From contig NZ_JAAFKD010000012.1 of NCBI RefSeq assembly GCF_013299165.1, positions 1-64,000 of the forward strand: a stretch of DNA of 64,000 bases, in the 5' to 3' direction. The translations under genes were made by a program, and so were the position numbers. This stretch comes from Microcoleus sp. bin38.metabat.b11b12b14.051 (GTDB lineage Bacteria; Cyanobacteriota; Cyanobacteriia; Cyanobacteriales; Microcoleaceae). The first letter of the stretch is position 1, and every line of letters starts with the position of its first letter. A model generated the notes under the pieces. It did not search any database. It had not been told where the DNA came from and saw nothing but the letters and a program-made list of their open reading frames with translations. Of the stretch, positions 60,900 to 64,000 are shown in pieces.

Positions 60900-63284
60900 A
60901 TGTCTACTCCTAAATCGTCGGCCCATCCAAACAACAACAACTCCGTAAAATCACTGCCAACAGCAGGTATCATTCCCACAGAGCCGCACACTGAAAATCT
61001 GCCGGAACCAAGCATGGAAGAGATACTGTCCGCTTTAGCGGCGCAAGTACCCAGTGAATCTACTGAAATTGAACGTTTGAAAACTTGGAAACAAGATTTA
61101 GAGCGATTGTTTCAATTTTTAGGCGATCGCCGCGTTTTAATTGCAGTCATGGAACCCGGAACTTTTGCCATGCGTTATGCTAACGTGGCATTTTGCCGCT
61201 TGGCCGGTTGGGAGGGAACGCCTTTGGTAGCTCAATCTACTAACGGTTGGTTTGCAGAAACTGGCATCAGCTTGGTGGAACTGTTCGAGGAGTGCGATGC
61301 TAAAATAGCAGAGCAATTGTACCGCCGCCACCTTTTACACTGGGTATTTAAGCTATTTTATCAAATTGACCTTGACGGTTTGCGCGTGCTCGACGAACCA
61401 GTCACGGCCAGTGTCAAAAATGCCACAGGTGGAGAACCTAAATTTATTGAATTTTGGCTGGGTTCGGAACAGTTAAAAATTACTCAGATTGATGCAAAAA
61501 TTGATGAGTTTTCTGATATTCCCTTAAATTTAATGTCGGTTCCCGAACGGGAAGCTTGGCTGATGCAGCCGAATCAACTGGCAAATTTAGCCGCTCGCCT
61601 AAATTTGGATAATTACCGCGTCGAAGGTTTGCTATTGCTAGAAGGTTTTGATGTCACCGTACAGGAGCAAATTCGGCGCCTGACTCAGTTATTGATCGAT
61701 CGAGATTCCATGCTGCGGCCAGACAAATTTGAGAGAATCGATCGCTGTTTGCGATCGCTCTTTAATGCTGACGGCACTTTGCTAATGCGCCCCGACGGCG
61801 AACACGTACAGATATTAGTTGCCAAAGACGGCCAACATTTGCAGCCGGTTCTTTATTCAATGCAGTCCCTAGAATCTTCTCACTTTATGAAGGCCACCGC
61901 AGCAAATCAAGTTTGGAACGTCCCAGACTTGCGCCGCGAGTGCCGCACCGACTGCGAGCGAACTTTGCGGAAAATGGGCGCTCAATCGATGCTGCTGGTG
62001 CCCCTGGTAGTCAAATCTGTTACCCGCGAGGGCACCGGGCTGCGGATTTTGGGCGTCGTGGGGTTGTTGTGCGATCGGGCCAACCACTTCAACAACATAG
62101 ACGCCCAACACGCCCAAGAACTCATTCCCGCCTTCATTGCAGCCCTGCGGCAAGCCATCCAACAGCGGTTTACCCACATTCACAACATCCACCCCGCAGT
62201 CGAGTGGCGGTTCGCCCAAGAAGCAGAAAGGCGGAGTTGGGGACTTCCTCAAGAGACGATCGTATTTGCAGACGTTCATCCGCTGTACGGAATTTCCGAC
62301 ATCCGCGGTTCCAGCGACGAGAGAAACCGAGCCATTCAAACAGATTTGCTCGAACAATTCCGCTTAGGTTTAGCCATAGCCGATGCCGTTTGTCAAACAC
62401 AAACTACCCACCTCGGCGAGCAACTGCGGCTCGACTTGCTCGACTACATCGAGCATTTAAAAGAAAAAGTAACAGTCGATATGGAAGTGCGAGCAGCCGA
62501 GTATTTAAACGAGCGTTTAGAAGTATATTTTGACTATTTTGTGCAGTGCGGGCCCCTGGTTCTGGCAGCAGTTGAAGCTTACCGAGCCGCCTGCGAAAAC
62601 GAACACAACTGCGTTTATGGCGATCGTACTCGCTACGATCAAATGCTCAACCTGATCGGCAACAAACTCCAAGAAACCTGGGCCCGCTGGCAAGAAAAAA
62701 TGCAGCAAATCCTCCCCCACTACTGCGACATCGAATGCACCGACGGCATGGATCACATGATATATGTCGGAAAGGCGATCGACCCCAAATTCAGCCAATT
62801 TCACCTGCACAGTTTGCGATACGAACAACTGCGAGCAATTTGTGACTGCGGCCGCACAGTTTTTCGCCTACAAGCCGAGTCCCAAATTAACATGGAACTA
62901 GCACATTTAGTATTAGTACAGAATACCACTATCGACATATTTCACAATGAAAACACCGAAAAAATGTTCGATGTCAAAGGCACTCGCGACATCCGCTACG
63001 AACTCGTCAAAAAGCGGATAGAAAAAGCCGTTGACAAAGACGCACAAGAACGAATTACCCAGTCAGGAATGCTAACCGTAGTTTATTCCACCGAAGACGA
63101 ATGGGAAGAGTATCAACAATATTTACGCTACTTGTCACGCGAAGGTTGGGTAGAAGCAAAAGTGCAAACTGGCATGGTAGAATCACTGCAAGGAGTCAGT
63201 GGTTTAAAATTCGCCCGCGTCCGTATTTTACCGGAACCCGAATCAATTGTTCATGTCAGTGAAGTTACGGTTGTTACCGATTGA
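60900..63284 (+). CDS. Large GAF domain-containing protein
   Basis: The protein has 794 aa. A low-complexity N-terminus (1-50) is followed by a PAS-like region (about 60-170; LIAVMEPGTFAMRYANVAFC, RLAGWEGTPLV). A GAF domain (about 265-430) contains MLLVPLVVKSVTREGTGLRI and LGVVGLLCDRANHFNNIDAQ. The C-terminal third is helical, with VEWRFAQEAERRSWGLPQET, IVFADVHPLYGISDIRGSSD and a final domain YVGKAIDPKFSQFHLHSLRY. It has no kinase, cyclase or HTH, so it may be a sensor for another protein. It lacks the CBCR cysteine motifs. Confidence 0.75.
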   Translation: MSTPKSSAHPNNNNSVKSLPTAGIIPTEPHTENLPEPSMEEILSALAAQVPSESTEIERLKTWKQDLERLFQFLGDRRVLIAVMEPGTFAMRYANVAFCRLAGWEGTPLVAQSTNGWFAETGISLVELFEECDAKIAEQLYRRHLLHWVFKLFYQIDLDGLRVLDEPVTASVKNATGGEPKFIEFWLGSEQLKITQIDAKIDEFSDIPLNLMSVPEREAWLMQPNQLANLAARLNLDNYRVEGLLLLEGFDVTVQEQIRRLTQLLIDRDSMLRPDKFERIDRCLRSLFNADGTLLMRPDGEHVQILVAKDGQHLQPVLYSMQSLESSHFMKATAANQVWNVPDLRRECRTDCERTLRKMGAQSMLLVPLVVKSVTREGTGLRILGVVGLLCDRANHFNNIDAQHAQELIPAFIAALRQAIQQRFTHIHNIHPAVEWRFAQEAERRSWGLPQETIVFADVHPLYGISDIRGSSDERNRAIQTDLLEQFRLGLAIADAVCQTQTTHLGEQLRLDLLDYIEHLKEKVTVDMEVRAAEYLNERLEVYFDYFVQCGPLVLAAVEAYRAACENEHNCVYGDRTRYDQMLNLIGNKLQETWARWQEKMQQILPHYCDIECTDGMDHMIYVGKAIDPKFSQFHLHSLRYEQLRAICDCGRTVFRLQAESQINMELAHLVLVQNTTIDIFHNENTEKMFDVKGTRDIRYELVKKRIEKAVDKDAQERITQSGMLTVVYSTEDEWEEYQQYLRYLSREGWVEAKVQTGMVESLQGVSGLKFARVRILPEPESIVHVSEVTVVTD

Positions 63285-63310
63285 AAACCGTTCTTAAATC
63301 CCGGTAATTG

Positions 63311-63373
63311 TAGGGTGCGTCAGGGTTCAATGTTTTGACTAAAGACTCATAATTTTCCCCCTGACCCACCCTA
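63311..63373. terminator. Stem-loop after GAF gene
   Basis: TAGGGTGCGTCAGGG and an inverse copy with one mismatch (14 of 15) lie about 35 bp apart, downstream of the GAF gene. It belongs to the dispersed GTAGGGTGCG family. The rest of the 313-bp gap has no gene. Confidence 0.5.
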
Positions 63374-63597
63374 CGGACTTACCACTGACAACAACGAACA
63401 GTACCGTGTTTTCACTTAGTGTCTGTGACCAGTAATTTCCAATAGCAAAAAAATACACGATTTGAATCACACCCAGTCAAGCTAAAATAGTGTTAATTTA
63501 CTGACAATTACAAAAATTACGCAACACCGAAGAAACCAGGTTTCTGAACTCTCGTGCGTAATTCCTAAATTAGAGCCTTTACTTATTAAGTTAAATT

Positions 63598-64000
63598 ATG
63601 TTGACATTATCAGAATACAAAATCAAATCTACTCTGCACGAAGGCGTCGAAACAATCATCTATCGCGCACAAACAGCCACAGACGGCGCGGCAAAAATTC
63701 TCAAAGTGCTCAAAGCCGAATATCCGACACTCGAAGCCATTACCAGACTTAAACACGAATATCAAATCCGCCAAAATTTAGACAGCGAACAAATCGTCAA
63801 AGCCATCAGCATCAAAACCTTTGACCACCGATTAGGACTGGTTTTAGAAGACTTTGGTGGCGAATCCCTTGCCCAACTCATGGAAAGAGAGAATTTGAGT
63901 CCGCAAGCAAATTTAAACATCGCCATCCCAATAGTCAAAGCCCTACAATACCTGCATTTACAAAACATTATTCACAAAGATATCAAACCCAGCAACATCA
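63598..64000 (+). CDS. Serine/threonine kinase N-terminus (HstK-type), truncated by window
   Basis: The first 134 aa are visible. The N-terminal kinase lobe (MLTLSEYKIKSTLHEGVETI; AAKILKVLKAEYPTLEAITR) is followed by a HKDIKPSN catalytic loop. The sequence style (LVLEDFGGESLAQLM) matches the kinase domain that starts large cyanobacterial HstK proteins, in which an AAA ATPase, GAF and histidine kinase follow. Those domains lie beyond base 64000. Start ATG 63598. Confidence 0.85.
   Translation, partial: MLTLSEYKIKSTLHEGVETIIYRAQTATDGAAKILKVLKAEYPTLEAITRLKHEYQIRQNLDSEQIVKAISIKTFDHRLGLVLEDFGGESLAQLMERENLSPQANLNIAIPIVKALQYLHLQNIIHKDIKPSNI

Overview
The window is chromosomal DNA of a cyanobacterium, most likely a filamentous Oscillatoriales-type species (Microcoleus/Oscillatoria-like; the genus is inference). 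The evidence is the abundance of HIP1-type GCGATCGC octamers, a high-light-inducible (Hli) protein, a Psb34-like arm, a DXCF cyanobacteriochrome GAF domain, COP23, a Tic22 homologue, DUF1517, WD40/NB-ARC/Ser-Thr kinase signalling proteins, and very many dispersed repeats. Those repeats include heptanucleotide STRRs, stem-loop repeats and C-rich 'CCCCCCAACCCCCC' repeats.

Layout. 0-4.2 kb (mainly minus strand) is a zinc-homeostasis block. It has a COG0523/CobW GTPase, a Crp/Fnr regulator, a truncated and an intact calcineurin-like phosphoesterase, and a second COG0523-type ATPase, with two near-perfect Zur boxes. 4.3-10.2 kb holds an Hli protein, an epoxide-hydrolase-like enzyme, a single-domain DXCF cyanobacteriochrome, a secreted NTF2-like protein and uvrA. 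10.4-16.2 kb holds a retropepsin-like protein, a SWIM zinc-finger protein whose 3' end is duplicated downstream, a secreted beta-lactamase-fold hydrolase and an RTX protein. 16.6-23.1 kb holds two AAA-like ATPases (one with a vMAP-type N-terminal HTH, one with 14 WD40 repeats) flanking an unknown Cys-bearing hydrophobic protein. 23.4-31 kb holds queE, an O-methyltransferase, a membrane/coiled-coil protein, a soluble Psb34-arm protein, an IS607-like element (TnpB plus a 52-aa MerR-type HTH remnant), a cNMP-binding protein and DUF1517. 31-46 kb is largely housekeeping: hemB (preceded by an 11-copy 29-bp tandem array), two GNATs, a histidine kinase, tsaC/sua5, prmC, Tic22, tRNA-Pro, a double-ACT-like protein, an alpha/beta hydrolase, hrcA, metG and a LabA-like NYN protein. 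46-51.3 kb holds lptC, two Uma2 nucleases, ffh and a higBA module. 51.4-60.1 kb is a signalling/secretion block: an HTH-NB-ARC ATPase, two exported proteins, a trypsin-TPR protein, COP23, a Ser/Thr kinase with a PsbP-like tail, and an RTX protein. 60.9-64 kb holds a large GAF protein and the start of an HstK-type kinase.

How the parts may work together. The clearest candidate for something undescribed is in 53.0-58.9 kb. A tandem 9-mer operator-like motif (ACATTTCGT repeated head to tail) lies upstream of three minus-strand genes: the HTH-NB-ARC ATPase, the trypsin-TPR protease and the Ser/Thr kinase. Two copies are in divergent promoters that also serve exported proteins. This suggests a small regulon linking a conflict-type NTPase, a protease, a kinase and secreted proteins. 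The second candidate is the Zur-box operon, which joins a COG0523 ATPase to a phosphoesterase with Cys and Trp at two normally metal-binding positions. A third theme is repeat biology. The same C-rich repeats are inserted in frame in loops of two different ATPases, and at three gene 3' ends a stem-loop repeat is accompanied by duplication of the end of the neighbouring gene.
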